Program-made: the position numbers and the translations under genes | The notes under the pieces: model-generated | Databases searched by the model: none | Told to the model about the DNA's origin: nothing | What the model saw: only the letters and a program-made list of their open reading frames with translations | Shown here: one piece after another, positions 41,133-49,192 of the stretch | How positions within the stretch are numbered: position 1 is the first letter of the stretch | Layout: the number at the start of each line of letters is the position of its first letter | Origin: an uncultured Lachnospiraceae bacterium | Lineage (GTDB): Bacteria > Bacillota > Clostridia > Lachnospirales > Lachnospiraceae | Length of the DNA: 64,000 nt | Assembly (NCBI GenBank): GCA_910588285.1 | Contig: CAJUQB010000010.1 | Coordinates: 1-64,000, forward strand | Direction of reading: 5' to 3'

Positions 41133-42458
41133 ATGGACTGGAAGAAAGAATATGCAGATAAAATCTGCACGCCCCAGGAGGCAGTATCCCACATCAAGCC
41201 CGGCGACCGGGTGGTGGTGGCTCACGCCTGCGGCGAGCCGGTGGTGCTGACAGACGCCATGGTGGCCAATGCACAGCGGTATGGCTATCGGGATGTGGAG
41301 GTTGTACATATGGTGGCCATGGGCAAGGCCGCCTACTGTGCGCCGGAGATGTCGAAGTATTTCCGCCACAACAGCCTGTTTGTGGGAGGCTCTACCAGAC
41401 AGGCCATTGAGGAAGGCCGGGGAGATTTCACGCCGGTGTATTTCTCGGAGGTTCCGGGGCTTTTTGCCGCAAGGCTTCACCCCAATGTGGCCTTAATCCA
41501 GGTCAGTGAGCCGGACGAGGAGGGCAACTGCTCCTTCGGTATTTCCTGTGACTACACAAAGCCCTGTGCAGAGCTGGCAGATACAGTGATTGCCCAGGTG
41601 AATACAAACATGCCCAGAGTCATGGGAGATAATTTTATCAATCTTAGGGACATTGATTATGTGGTGGCAGAGGACAGTGAGCTAATTGAGCTTGCCCTGG
41701 CAAATATCGGCGACGTTCAGCGGCGTATCGGAGAGAACGTGGCCTCCCTGGTGCGGGACGGCGACTGCCTGCAGCTGGGGATCGGTGCAATACCGGACGC
41801 AACCCTGCTGTTCCTGAAGGACAAAAAGGACCTTGGCATCCATTCCGAGATGTTTTCCGACGGGGTGGTGGAGCTGATGGAGGCAGGGGTGATCACCAAT
41901 GCAAAGAAGCAGATCAACCGGGGAAAATTCGTGGCCACCTTCCTGATGGGAACCCGGCGGCTGTATGATTTTGTGGACAATAATCCGGATGTGGAGCTCA
42001 TGCCTGTGGATGTGGTCAATGATCCCAAGGTGATTGCCCAGAATGACAATGTGGTGTCCATCAATTCCTGTGTGGAGGTCGACCTGATGGGACAGGTGTG
42101 CGCGGAGTCTGTGGGCTTGAAGCAGATTTCCGGGGTAGGAGGCCAGGTGGATTTCGTCCGGGGAGCAGCCATGTCCAAAGGGGGCAGGACCATTATGGCC
42201 ATGCCTGCAACAGCGGCAAAGGGGAAGATCTCCAAGATTGTCCCGCTTCTTGCAGAGGGAGCAGCCGTAACCACCAGCCGGTGCGACGTGGACTATGTGG
42301 TTACCGAGTACGGGGTGGCGCAGCTCCATGGGCAGACCTTGCGGGAGCGTGCATACCAGCTGATCCGGATTGCAGCGCCGGAATTTCGGGAGAGTCTCTC
42401 TGCGGAGTTTGAGAAGCGGTTCGGCTGCGGCCATATGGACAGAAGAAAGCGTGGATAG
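41133..42458 (+). CDS. abfT: 4-hydroxybutyrate CoA-transferase
   Basis: 441 residues from ATG 41133 (MDWKKEYADKICTPQEAV), just after the dehydratase stop; longer frames overlap the dehydratase. Acetyl-CoA:4-hydroxybutyrate CoA-transferase family, with the active-site Glu in LGIHSEMFSDGVVEL (about 237), the ASLVRDGDCLQLGIGAIPDA loop (about 205-224), and the CoA-binding KQISGVGGQVDFVRGAAMSKGG segment (about 331-352). It activates 4-hydroxybutyrate using acetyl-CoA (or butyryl-CoA). With the dehydrogenase at 24081 and the adjacent dehydratase it forms the 4-hydroxybutyrate fermentation route. Confidence 0.95.
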   Translation: MDWKKEYADKICTPQEAVSHIKPGDRVVVAHACGEPVVLTDAMVANAQRYGYRDVEVVHMVAMGKAAYCAPEMSKYFRHNSLFVGGSTRQAIEEGRGDFTPVYFSEVPGLFAARLHPNVALIQVSEPDEEGNCSFGISCDYTKPCAELADTVIAQVNTNMPRVMGDNFINLRDIDYVVAEDSELIELALANIGDVQRRIGENVASLVRDGDCLQLGIGAIPDATLLFLKDKKDLGIHSEMFSDGVVELMEAGVITNAKKQINRGKFVATFLMGTRRLYDFVDNNPDVELMPVDVVNDPKVIAQNDNVVSINSCVEVDLMGQVCAESVGLKQISGVGGQVDFVRGAAMSKGGRTIMAMPATAAKGKISKIVPLLAEGAAVTTSRCDVDYVVTEYGVAQLHGQTLRERAYQLIRIAAPEFRESLSAEFEKRFGCGHMDRRKRG

Positions 42459-42474
42459 AGGGAGGAACGATGTG

Positions 42475-44436
42475 ATGAGACAGAAATATCCAAATTTGGC
42501 AAAGCCCATCCGGCTTGGCAATGTGCTGGTAAAGAACCGGATCTTTTCGGCGCCAACCGGTCTGATGGGCTATGACGCGGATGCGCATTTGACGACAGAT
42601 AACAGGGCCTACTACGAATACAAAGCCAGCGGCGGCGTTGCAGTTGTGACCCTGGGGGAGTGTATTGTACACGGGGAGAGCGGCTCTTCCCACAACCTCC
42701 AGCCAAGGCTGGACGACCCCACCCTGCTTCCGTCCCTGACGAACCTGGTGAAGGATGTGAAGCGCCATGGAGCCCTGGTAAACATCGAATTGTCCCACGG
42801 CGGCAAATACGGCGGCCTGGTGAGCGTGGGGGGAGATATGAAGGAGGGCAAGAAGGCTTTTGGTCCCAGCGAGGAGGATCTGGCCACCGGGGAGCATGTC
42901 TATGAGATGCCAAAGGAAATGATCCAGAAAATCGTGGGTCATTACGGCAATGCGGCCAGGATGGCCAAGCGGGCAGGCTTTGACATGGTGAATGTCCACG
43001 GAGGACACGGCTGGCTCTTTTCCCAGTTCCTGTCCCCCACCCAGAATAAGCGGACCGACGAGTACGGCGGCTCCCTGGAGAACCGGGCCAGGTTCTTCCT
43101 GGAGGCCCTGGATGCAGTGCGGAAGGAAGTAGGGCCGGGCTTCCCCATTGAGGTTCGGATCAACGGAGACGACTTCATGGAGGGGGGCATGCACCTGGAG
43201 GATGCCATTGAGCTGGCTAAACTCATTGAATCCAAGGTAGACCTGATCAATGTATCTGCCGGCAGCCATGAGGTGGAGGAGCTATTTGTCCGCACCCACC
43301 CCAACATGTTCCTGGAGCATGGCTGCAACGTGTATCTGGCAGCGGAGATCAAGAAGCATGTCAGCGTGCCTGTCTCCTGTGTGGGAGGCCTCAACGATCC
43401 TGCCCAGATGGAGGAGATCATTGCCTCCGGCAAGGCGGACATTGTGGAGCTGGGACGTGCGCTGCTGGCAGACCCCTTCCTGCCCAAGAAGATTTTCTCC
43501 GGCAGGGAGGACGAGATCACACCTTGCCTGCGCTGCTTTGAGTGTTTGGGCAGCGCTGTGGTAAATATGGGGATTCAGTGCGCCGTGAACCCGGTGATCG
43601 GCAATGAGCTGGAGAACCGCATCCCTTACCCCAAGGCAGAACGCCCAAAGAAGGTACTGGTGGCCGGCGGCGGCCCCGGCGGTATGCAGGCGGCCCTTAA
43701 GGCCTGTGAGCAGGGTCATCAGGTGATCCTGTGCGAGAAGACAGACGCCCTGGGCGGCGCCCTGAAATTTGCCAAGACCATTGATTTTAAGGCAGATCTG
43801 TACAAGTTCAGCCAGAGCCTTGGGATCCGGCTGAAGAAAAACACCGACGTGGAGATTCGCTATCAGACCGAGGTGACGCCAAAGCTTGTGGAGGAGCTGG
43901 CGCCGGATGTGGTGATTGTAGCTACCGGCGCAGCGCCCATCATTCCGCCCATTCCGGGGATTGACAGCGAGAACGTGCGCCCGGCCACAGAGCTTGCCCA
44001 CATGGATCCCAAGGACATAGGGGAGCATGTCGTGATCCTGGGAGGCGGCCTGGTGGGCTGTGAGGAAGGAATCCACTTAGGGCACCAGGGAAAGAAGGTT
44101 ACCATTGTGGAAATGCGCAGCGAGGCTGCGGCAGACTGCAACTGCTTCCATAAGAGCGCCCTGAATATGGAGCTGAAAAAATATGTGACAATGCTCACGG
44201 ATACCAGGGCATCAAGGATTACATCTGAGGGGATGTATGCTTTCGATAAAGAGAACAAAGAGATTTTCCTGCCTGCTGACCTGATTGTCTGCGCAGCGGG
44301 AATGCGCTCGGATCACAAGCTGGAGGAGCAGCTTCGGGAGATGGGCGTGGAATTTGAGGTCATCGGCGATGCGGTGCGTCCCGGCAAGGTGACCCAGGCA
44401 ATGTTTGACGGGTATTACAGGGCGAAGTATCTGTAA
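42475..44436 (+). CDS. Old-yellow-enzyme-type NADH:flavin oxidoreductase (enoate/2,4-dienoyl-CoA reductase family)
   Basis: 653 residues from ATG 42475, behind GGAGGA; the ATG at 42470 is out of frame. N-terminal FMN TIM barrel (about 10-360) with VNVHGGHGWLFSQFLSPTQNKRTDEYGGS, then a [4Fe-4S] motif CLRCFECLGSAVVNMGIQC (about 343-361), then FAD/NAD(H) domains with VLVAGGGPGGMQAAL (about 394-408) and VVILGGGLVGCEEGIHLG (about 518-535). Such enzymes reduce activated C=C bonds: 2-enoates, dienoyl-CoAs, bile-acid enones, flavonoids. Last gene of the operon after dehydratase and CoA-transferase. It might reduce an enone from the pathway's cyclic substrate, or an enoyl-CoA; sequence alone does not decide. 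Confidence 0.92.
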   Translation: MRQKYPNLAKPIRLGNVLVKNRIFSAPTGLMGYDADAHLTTDNRAYYEYKASGGVAVVTLGECIVHGESGSSHNLQPRLDDPTLLPSLTNLVKDVKRHGALVNIELSHGGKYGGLVSVGGDMKEGKKAFGPSEEDLATGEHVYEMPKEMIQKIVGHYGNAARMAKRAGFDMVNVHGGHGWLFSQFLSPTQNKRTDEYGGSLENRARFFLEALDAVRKEVGPGFPIEVRINGDDFMEGGMHLEDAIELAKLIESKVDLINVSAGSHEVEELFVRTHPNMFLEHGCNVYLAAEIKKHVSVPVSCVGGLNDPAQMEEIIASGKADIVELGRALLADPFLPKKIFSGREDEITPCLRCFECLGSAVVNMGIQCAVNPVIGNELENRIPYPKAERPKKVLVAGGGPGGMQAALKACEQGHQVILCEKTDALGGALKFAKTIDFKADLYKFSQSLGIRLKKNTDVEIRYQTEVTPKLVEELAPDVVIVATGAAPIIPPIPGIDSENVRPATELAHMDPKDIGEHVVILGGGLVGCEEGIHLGHQGKKVTIVEMRSEAAADCNCFHKSALNMELKKYVTMLTDTRASRITSEGMYAFDKENKEIFLPADLIVCAAGMRSDHKLEEQLREMGVEFEVIGDAVRPGKVTQAMFDGYYRAKYL

Positions 44437-44445
44437 GGCTGTCAC

Positions 44446-44507
44446 AAGGGCTGCTTTCTGTTATGGATAAGGGGAGCTTAGCCAGAAGCAGAAAGCAGCC
44501 CTTTTTT
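44446..44507 (+). terminator. Strong terminator of the 4-hydroxybutyryl-CoA operon
   Basis: AAGGGCTGCTTTCTG (44446-44460) pairs perfectly with CAGAAAGCAGCCCTT (44489-44503), followed by TTTT to 44507. The T-tract runs directly into the first activator palindrome at 44506, so terminator and upstream activator site share bases. Confidence 0.88.
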
Positions 44508-44540
44508 GCGAGAACGCAAGGTAGTTTTGCACAAATGCAA
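44506..44540 (+). promoter_or_regulatory. Paired activator-site palindromes (UAS), set 3
   Basis: TTGCG-AGAA-CGCAA (44506-44519) and TTGCA-CAAA-TGCAA (44527-44540), both perfect palindromes, are spaced 21 bp start to start. The second begins 103 bp before the sigma54 promoter at 44630. This is the best-preserved of the three sets and defines the consensus TTGCR-N4-YGCAA. Confidence 0.8.
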
Positions 44541-44629
44541 TAATGAAGATATAAAATTAAATTACAAAAACATACAAAAAGACGAAAAAGTTCAATAAAA
44601 GCCAATGAAAAATGGAAAAAATGATAAAC

Positions 44630-44644
44630 TGGCACTGTTTTTGC
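44630..44644 (+). promoter_or_regulatory. Sigma54 promoter of the second CUT2 importer operon
   Basis: TGGCAC-TGTTT-TTGC, with GG at 44631-44632 and GC at 44643-44644, lies about 50 nt before the ATG at 44695, downstream of two activator palindromes. Confidence 0.9.
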
Positions 44645-44694
44645 AGCATGGTTATTGTAGGAAATGTTGTAAAACACAGAAAGGAAGGATCAAC

Positions 44695-45786
44695 ATGAAG
44701 AGAAGATGGAGAAATTTATTGGCTTTGGGTATGGCTGCCGCACTGGCATTATCAGCAGCAGGCTGCGCTTCCCAGGGAAGCGGCAGCGGGGATGGAGGCA
44801 ATTCCTCCCAGAATGAGGGTGCAAATGCCGGCAGCGGGAATGCGGATGCCGGAAACAATGGGAATGATGCCAAAAACAGCGGGGATGAGGGGGCCGGAGA
44901 GAAGAAGCCCTTAAAGATCGGCTTTGCATGGCGTTCCTTAGACGAGGGGGCTACCCAGTGGTGGAATGGCACGGAGGCAGCCATTGCCGAGTACAATGCC
45001 GGCGATAACCCATACGAGATCGAGTACTTTTTTGTTAATTCCGACCAGGATGTGGATCAGCAGATTTCGGATGTGGAATCCCTGATCGTGCGTGAGCCGG
45101 ATGTGATCTGCCTCCATGCCATTGATGTGGACGGCTCTGTCCCGGCCTTTGAGGCCTGTACGGACGCAGGGATCCCGGTGATCATCTATGGCTATCCGGT
45201 CAATTATGACAAGGCGGAATGTGAATTTAAGACCATTGACCATTACCGGGCCGGGCAGCTCCAGGCAGAGTGGATGAACAGCTGGCTTGCAGAGCATCCC
45301 GACGAGACAGTAAAGGTTGGATATATCCTTGGACTTCCGGGCGTAACGGATATGGACGTGCGGATGAATGGCTTTCTTGAGAATGTGGACAAGGACCGCG
45401 TGGAGGTAGTGGCTACAAAGAACTGCGATTTCAACGCATCCCTGGCCCAGAGTACTGCGGAGGACTGGATTCAGGCGTTCCCGGAGATGAACTGTATTGT
45501 TGCCTGCAACGACGAGATGGCAGTGGGAGCCCTGCAGGCCTTCAAGGCCTCCAATATTGACGGACTGGTGCTGGGCCTGGACGGCGGCGCAAGCGCCCTG
45601 CAGGAGATCGCGGACGGGAATATGAGCGCAACCGTGAAGTTTGACTTCATGGTAATGGCCACAGAGGGATTAAAGCTGGCCATCGGCGTTGCTACCGGGG
45701 AATATACGGAGCCTGTCTGCGATGTTACAGGCAATTCCTGTGTACTGATCGATCAGTCCAATGCAGCGGAGTACATGGCAGAGTAG
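44695..45786 (+). CDS. CUT2-type sugar ABC transporter substrate-binding lipoprotein
   Basis: 363 residues from ATG 44695 (AAGGAAGGA upstream). Signal peptide with lipobox LSAAGC (Cys24), then a Gly/Asn/Ser-rich linker (about 25-65) and a ribose-binding-type domain: PLKIGFAWRSLDEGATQWWNGTEAAIAEYN, DQQISDVESLIVREPDVICLHAIDVDG, CIVACNDEMAVGALQAF. The last motif is the LacI-family ligand-site hinge. It delivers a sugar or polyol to the permease encoded next. Linker and leader differ from the other two sigma54-driven binding proteins, so this is a separate lineage that shares regulation. Confidence 0.92.
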   Translation: MKRRWRNLLALGMAAALALSAAGCASQGSGSGDGGNSSQNEGANAGSGNADAGNNGNDAKNSGDEGAGEKKPLKIGFAWRSLDEGATQWWNGTEAAIAEYNAGDNPYEIEYFFVNSDQDVDQQISDVESLIVREPDVICLHAIDVDGSVPAFEACTDAGIPVIIYGYPVNYDKAECEFKTIDHYRAGQLQAEWMNSWLAEHPDETVKVGYILGLPGVTDMDVRMNGFLENVDKDRVEVVATKNCDFNASLAQSTAEDWIQAFPEMNCIVACNDEMAVGALQAFKASNIDGLVLGLDGGASALQEIADGNMSATVKFDFMVMATEGLKLAIGVATGEYTEPVCDVTGNSCVLIDQSNAAEYMAE

Positions 45787-45810
45787 GAGAGCAGAGCCTG
45801 GAAGGAGAAG

Positions 45811-45878
45811 CCAGGCAGTAAGGAAGAGGCGCCTGCAGGCAAGCTGTTCCAGGCAGTAAGGAAGAGGCGCCTGCAGGC
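45811..45878 (+). repeat. Perfect 30-bp direct repeat containing a palindrome
   Basis: The 30 bp at 45811-45840 recur without mismatch at 45849-45878 after an 8-bp spacer. Each copy ends in GGCGCCTGCAGGC, and the second continues into the full palindrome GCGCCTGCAGGCGC (45867-45880). It lies between the binding-protein and permease genes, where other importers here have single hairpins. Confidence 0.9.
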
Positions 45879-45893
45879 GCGAAGGTGGAGGAT

Positions 45894-46895
45894 ATGGAGA
45901 AAACACAACAGAGTATAAAAAAGAACGGATACGGAAGCAAGCTTCTTTCGTTTTTTATGAATTATAAAAGTATTTTGATTTTCCTGGTAATTTTTATTGC
46001 AATGTCTATTTTATCGGATGCATTTTTAAGCTCCAGAAATCTGACGAACCTGATCCGTCAGATTGCGGCTTCGTCGGTTCTGGGGGTTGGCTTTACCTTT
46101 GTAGTTGCATCCGGCAACATTGACCTGTCCGTAGGTACGATGATCGGCATGATCGGCGTATTTACCGCCCTGCTGTCCAAGATGGGGCTGCCGGCTGTGG
46201 CGGTGCTGGCGGTGGGGCTTTTGGCCGGGGTTCTGGCCGGAGCGGTAAATGGCCTTCTGATCAATGTATTTGATCTGCCGGCCTTCATTGTCACGCTGGC
46301 GGATATGTCAATCTTTGAGGGAATCTGCTATCTGGCCTGCAACACAACCCCTGTTTCCGGAATCCCGGATTGGTACAAGACTGTGGGTCAGGGCTATGTT
46401 CTGGGAATCCCGGTTCCGGTGTGGATTATGCTGGCCATGGCTGTGATCGGCACGGTGATACTGACCAAAACCGTGTTTGGCCGGAATGTGCTTGCCCTTG
46501 GAGGCAACCGGGAGGCAGCCCGTGTCTGCGGTGTGAATACCACCAGGGTGATGTATGGCGTTTTCATTTTTATGGGGATCTGCGCAGCAGTTTCCGCCTT
46601 TATCATCACGGGAAGATCGGCTTCTGCCCAGACAGGCGCCGGACAGGGCATGGAGCTGGATGCCATTGCTGCGGTTGTCATCGGCGGCACGCCGCTGTCC
46701 GGAGGAAAAGGAAATATCGTGGGAACGGTCTTTGGCTGCCTGATCGTGGGCTCCATCAACAATGGGCTGAACCTGCTGAATGTCAATTCCAACTGGCAGC
46801 TGGTGGCCAAGGGCTGTTTGATTATCGGAGCCATTATCCTGGATGCCCAGAGTGCAAGGATCCGGGCAAAGGCATTGAAGAAGAAGGTTGCCTAG
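45894..46895 (+). CDS. CUT2-type sugar ABC transporter permease (RbsC family)
   Basis: 333 residues from ATG 45894, with GGTGGAGG just upstream (an in-frame GTG at 45885 overlaps it). Signature SGNIDLSVGTMIGMIGVFTALLS (about 73-95), ALGGNREAARVCGVNTTRV (about 200-218) and the closing GAIILDAQSARIRAKALKKK. Only one permease is present in this operon, so the channel is probably a homodimer, unlike the two-permease importer at 31.9-35.3 kb. The matching ATPase gene is 2.3 kb further on, after a hydrolase and a VOC gene. Confidence 0.92.
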   Translation: MEKTQQSIKKNGYGSKLLSFFMNYKSILIFLVIFIAMSILSDAFLSSRNLTNLIRQIAASSVLGVGFTFVVASGNIDLSVGTMIGMIGVFTALLSKMGLPAVAVLAVGLLAGVLAGAVNGLLINVFDLPAFIVTLADMSIFEGICYLACNTTPVSGIPDWYKTVGQGYVLGIPVPVWIMLAMAVIGTVILTKTVFGRNVLALGGNREAARVCGVNTTRVMYGVFIFMGICAAVSAFIITGRSASAQTGAGQGMELDAIAAVVIGGTPLSGGKGNIVGTVFGCLIVGSINNGLNLLNVNSNWQLVAKGCLIIGAIILDAQSARIRAKALKKKVA

Positions 46896-46938
46896 TTGGT
46901 GTGGGTCATACTAGCTTTGAAAGAATGTGAGAAAAGAT

Positions 46939-48669
46939 ATGGATAAAGTAAGATGTGCGAATCAGAAAATTGTTCCTGAGCTTCTGGAGGGAGAGCAGGT
47001 GGAGGTGGTCTATGACCCCCTTCCGGTTTTCCCCGGAAGCGAACATCCGGGAGTACGGCGGGAAACGCTCCTTCTGAAAAAGGGAACCAGATACCAGGAG
47101 GGCTCCGCGCCCCTGGCCTGCGATATGATATTTGACAGGGATGTGCCCATAGAGCTGCGGGACGGGATCGTGGTCTTTGCGGATGTGATCCGGCCGGTGT
47201 GCCAGGAGCCGGTGCCTGCCATCCTTGCGTACAGCCCCTACGGGAAGCATATTGACAGCCTGCATCTGCCCTGGGGCGTGCGGGACGACCTGCTGTCAGG
47301 GCTGCAGAAGCAGGAGGGGCCGGATCCCGGCTTCTGGGTGCCAAGAGGCTATGCGGTGGTTCAGCCGGACGCCAGGGGCGTGTACTATTGCGGCGGAGAT
47401 AACCGCTCCTTCGGCTCCTCGGAAGCCAGGGACGGATATGATATGGTGGAGTGGACCGCAGCCCAGAGCTGGTGCAGCGGCAAGGTGGGAATGTCAGGAA
47501 ATTCTTACCTGGCTGTGGCCCAGTTTTTGGTGGCATCCCTGAATCCGCCGCACCTTGCGGCAATCGCCCCCTGGGAGGGCTTCAATGACGTCTACCGCCA
47601 GACAAGCTTTTGCGGCGGGATTGCGGATTTTGGATTCCAGGAAAAGGTGGACAGCGGAAAGCAGGGCTTCGGGTGGTTTGAGAACCTGCCGGCGATGGCA
47701 AAGCGGTATCCTCTGATGAATGGCTACTGGGCGGATAAGCGGACAAAGCTGGAGCAGATCACTGTGCCTGCCTACATTGTGGCAAGCTATGTCAGCAATT
47801 TCCATACATACGGCACGCCGGAATCCTACGGAAGGATCGCTTCCAGGGAGAAATGGCTGCGGATCCACAACACCCATGAGTGGACGGACCTGTATGAATA
47901 CCAGGAGGATCTGTGCAAATTTTTTGACTGCTTCCTGAAGGGAATCGAGAATGACTGGCGCAGTACGCCGCCGGTACGCCTCAGTGTGCTGAACCCGGGC
48001 GGCGAGGATGTGGTCAACCGTCCGGAGCCGGATTATCCCCTGCCGGATGCAGTGGAGACGAATTTTTATCTGGACAACGGAACCGGGCAGCTTGCTTTGG
48101 AGCCGCCAAAGGAGGAAGAGAAGCGGGCCTATGTGACGGACGACCGAAAGAGCGAGCTGGTGTATACAATCCGCTTCCAGGAACGGACAGAGATCTGCGG
48201 CTATCTGGGGGTTCACCTGTGGGTGGAGACAGAGGAAGCCGACGATCTGGATGTATTTGTATATGCCCTGAAATCCGACGAGGGGGGAAGCCTGATGCCT
48301 CCGGTGGTCTATGGAGCTCCCTTCAGCGGCTTTGAAGGGGCGAAGCTGTATACCCCCTGCGGACGGCTGCGGGCCTCCCTGCGCAGGCTGGATCCCGGAC
48401 AGTCTACGGAGACAAAGCCCTTCCACACCTTCCGGGTCAGTGAAAAGCTGTGCCCCGGCGTACCGGTCCGGATGGATGTTCCCCTGCGCCCCATTGGCAT
48501 GGTGTATGAGAAGGGCCAGGCATTGACCCTGATTATTTCCGGCTTTGAAAAAAATAAGCCGGAATGGCCGGACATGGAGCCGGCGCCTACGGTAAACAAA
48601 GGAAACGCATTTATTTACAGCGGCGGAGGGCGGGCATCCTATGTGACGGCGCCCCTGATCTGCCGGTAA
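46939..48669 (+). CDS. CocE/NonD-family alpha/beta hydrolase (X-Pro dipeptidyl-peptidase S15 fold)
   Basis: 576 residues from ATG 46939; GTG 46927 in frame is possible and no strong ribosome site distinguishes them. The N-terminal S15 domain shows LRDGIVVFADVIRPV, AYSPYGKH, and the nucleophile elbow GKVGMSGNSYLAVAQF with Ser near 183. The catalytic Asp/His region follows in the alpha/beta core (HNTHEWTDLYEYQEDLCKFFDCFLKG). The C-terminal jelly-roll (about 360-570) is the usual CocE domain. No signal peptide. Members hydrolyse esters or amides such as cocaine, glutaryl amides or acyl esters. Here, inside a sugar-importer operon, it may deacylate an imported acylated glycoside; this is inference. 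Confidence 0.86.
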   Translation: MDKVRCANQKIVPELLEGEQVEVVYDPLPVFPGSEHPGVRRETLLLKKGTRYQEGSAPLACDMIFDRDVPIELRDGIVVFADVIRPVCQEPVPAILAYSPYGKHIDSLHLPWGVRDDLLSGLQKQEGPDPGFWVPRGYAVVQPDARGVYYCGGDNRSFGSSEARDGYDMVEWTAAQSWCSGKVGMSGNSYLAVAQFLVASLNPPHLAAIAPWEGFNDVYRQTSFCGGIADFGFQEKVDSGKQGFGWFENLPAMAKRYPLMNGYWADKRTKLEQITVPAYIVASYVSNFHTYGTPESYGRIASREKWLRIHNTHEWTDLYEYQEDLCKFFDCFLKGIENDWRSTPPVRLSVLNPGGEDVVNRPEPDYPLPDAVETNFYLDNGTGQLALEPPKEEEKRAYVTDDRKSELVYTIRFQERTEICGYLGVHLWVETEEADDLDVFVYALKSDEGGSLMPPVVYGAPFSGFEGAKLYTPCGRLRASLRRLDPGQSTETKPFHTFRVSEKLCPGVPVRMDVPLRPIGMVYEKGQALTLIISGFEKNKPEWPDMEPAPTVNKGNAFIYSGGGRASYVTAPLICR

Positions 48670-48684
48670 GGAAAGGATGAAAAA

Positions 48685-49164
48685 ATGAGCCATTTTAAAA
48701 CACTGTTTCACATTTGCCTGTTTTCCAATGATTTGGAGAAAACACTGGATTTTTACAAGAAGCTTGGGATTGAGGTGATCTTTTCCATGAAGGAGCATGA
48801 GGGGGAGGAAGCCTGGAATTATTATCTGAAGGTTGCCCACGGCCAGTATCTGGAGGTACAGCCGGTAAACAGCCCCAATCCCCATCCCCATCCGGCCAGG
48901 GTGCAGTACCACGAGAATCAGGCTGCATGGCATTTTGCCCTGGAAACCGAGAACATGGCAGAGATGATCCGGGATCTCACCGGAAAGGGCCTGGAATTAT
49001 ACAAAAACCCGGAGAATACAATAGACCGGGTATATTCCATGGAGGATGCGGTTTTGAGTGCAGACGGCTGCTATGTGTGCTGGATCATTGATCCGGACGG
49101 CATGCCCATTGAGCTGATGGAGCAGACGCCCGGGAGCCTGCAGCATCAGAATGACCCGGAATAA
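48685..49164 (+). CDS. VOC-superfamily (glyoxalase-like) protein
   Basis: 159 residues forming one vicinal-oxygen-chelate unit of two beta-alpha-beta-beta-beta modules. The metal-binding pattern is visible: His in FHICLFSNDLEKTLDFYKKLG (about 8), Glu in GQYLEVQPVN, His in AAWHFALETENMAEM and Glu in GMPIELMEQTPG. Family reactions include isomerisation, epimerisation and dioxygen-dependent cleavage; in an anaerobe an isomerase or epimerase or lyase is likelier. It lies between the CocE-type hydrolase and the ABC ATPase in the importer operon. Confidence 0.85.
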   Translation: MSHFKTLFHICLFSNDLEKTLDFYKKLGIEVIFSMKEHEGEEAWNYYLKVAHGQYLEVQPVNSPNPHPHPARVQYHENQAAWHFALETENMAEMIRDLTGKGLELYKNPENTIDRVYSMEDAVLSADGCYVCWIIDPDGMPIELMEQTPGSLQHQNDPE

Positions 49165-49192
49165 GGCAGGTGATGAGAATAGGGAGGGAAGC

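Noticed and set aside
47494..48933. 479-residue minus-strand open frame over the CocE-type hydrolase
   Set aside because: Antisense shadow of a well-supported gene; no recognisable domain and no ribosome site.
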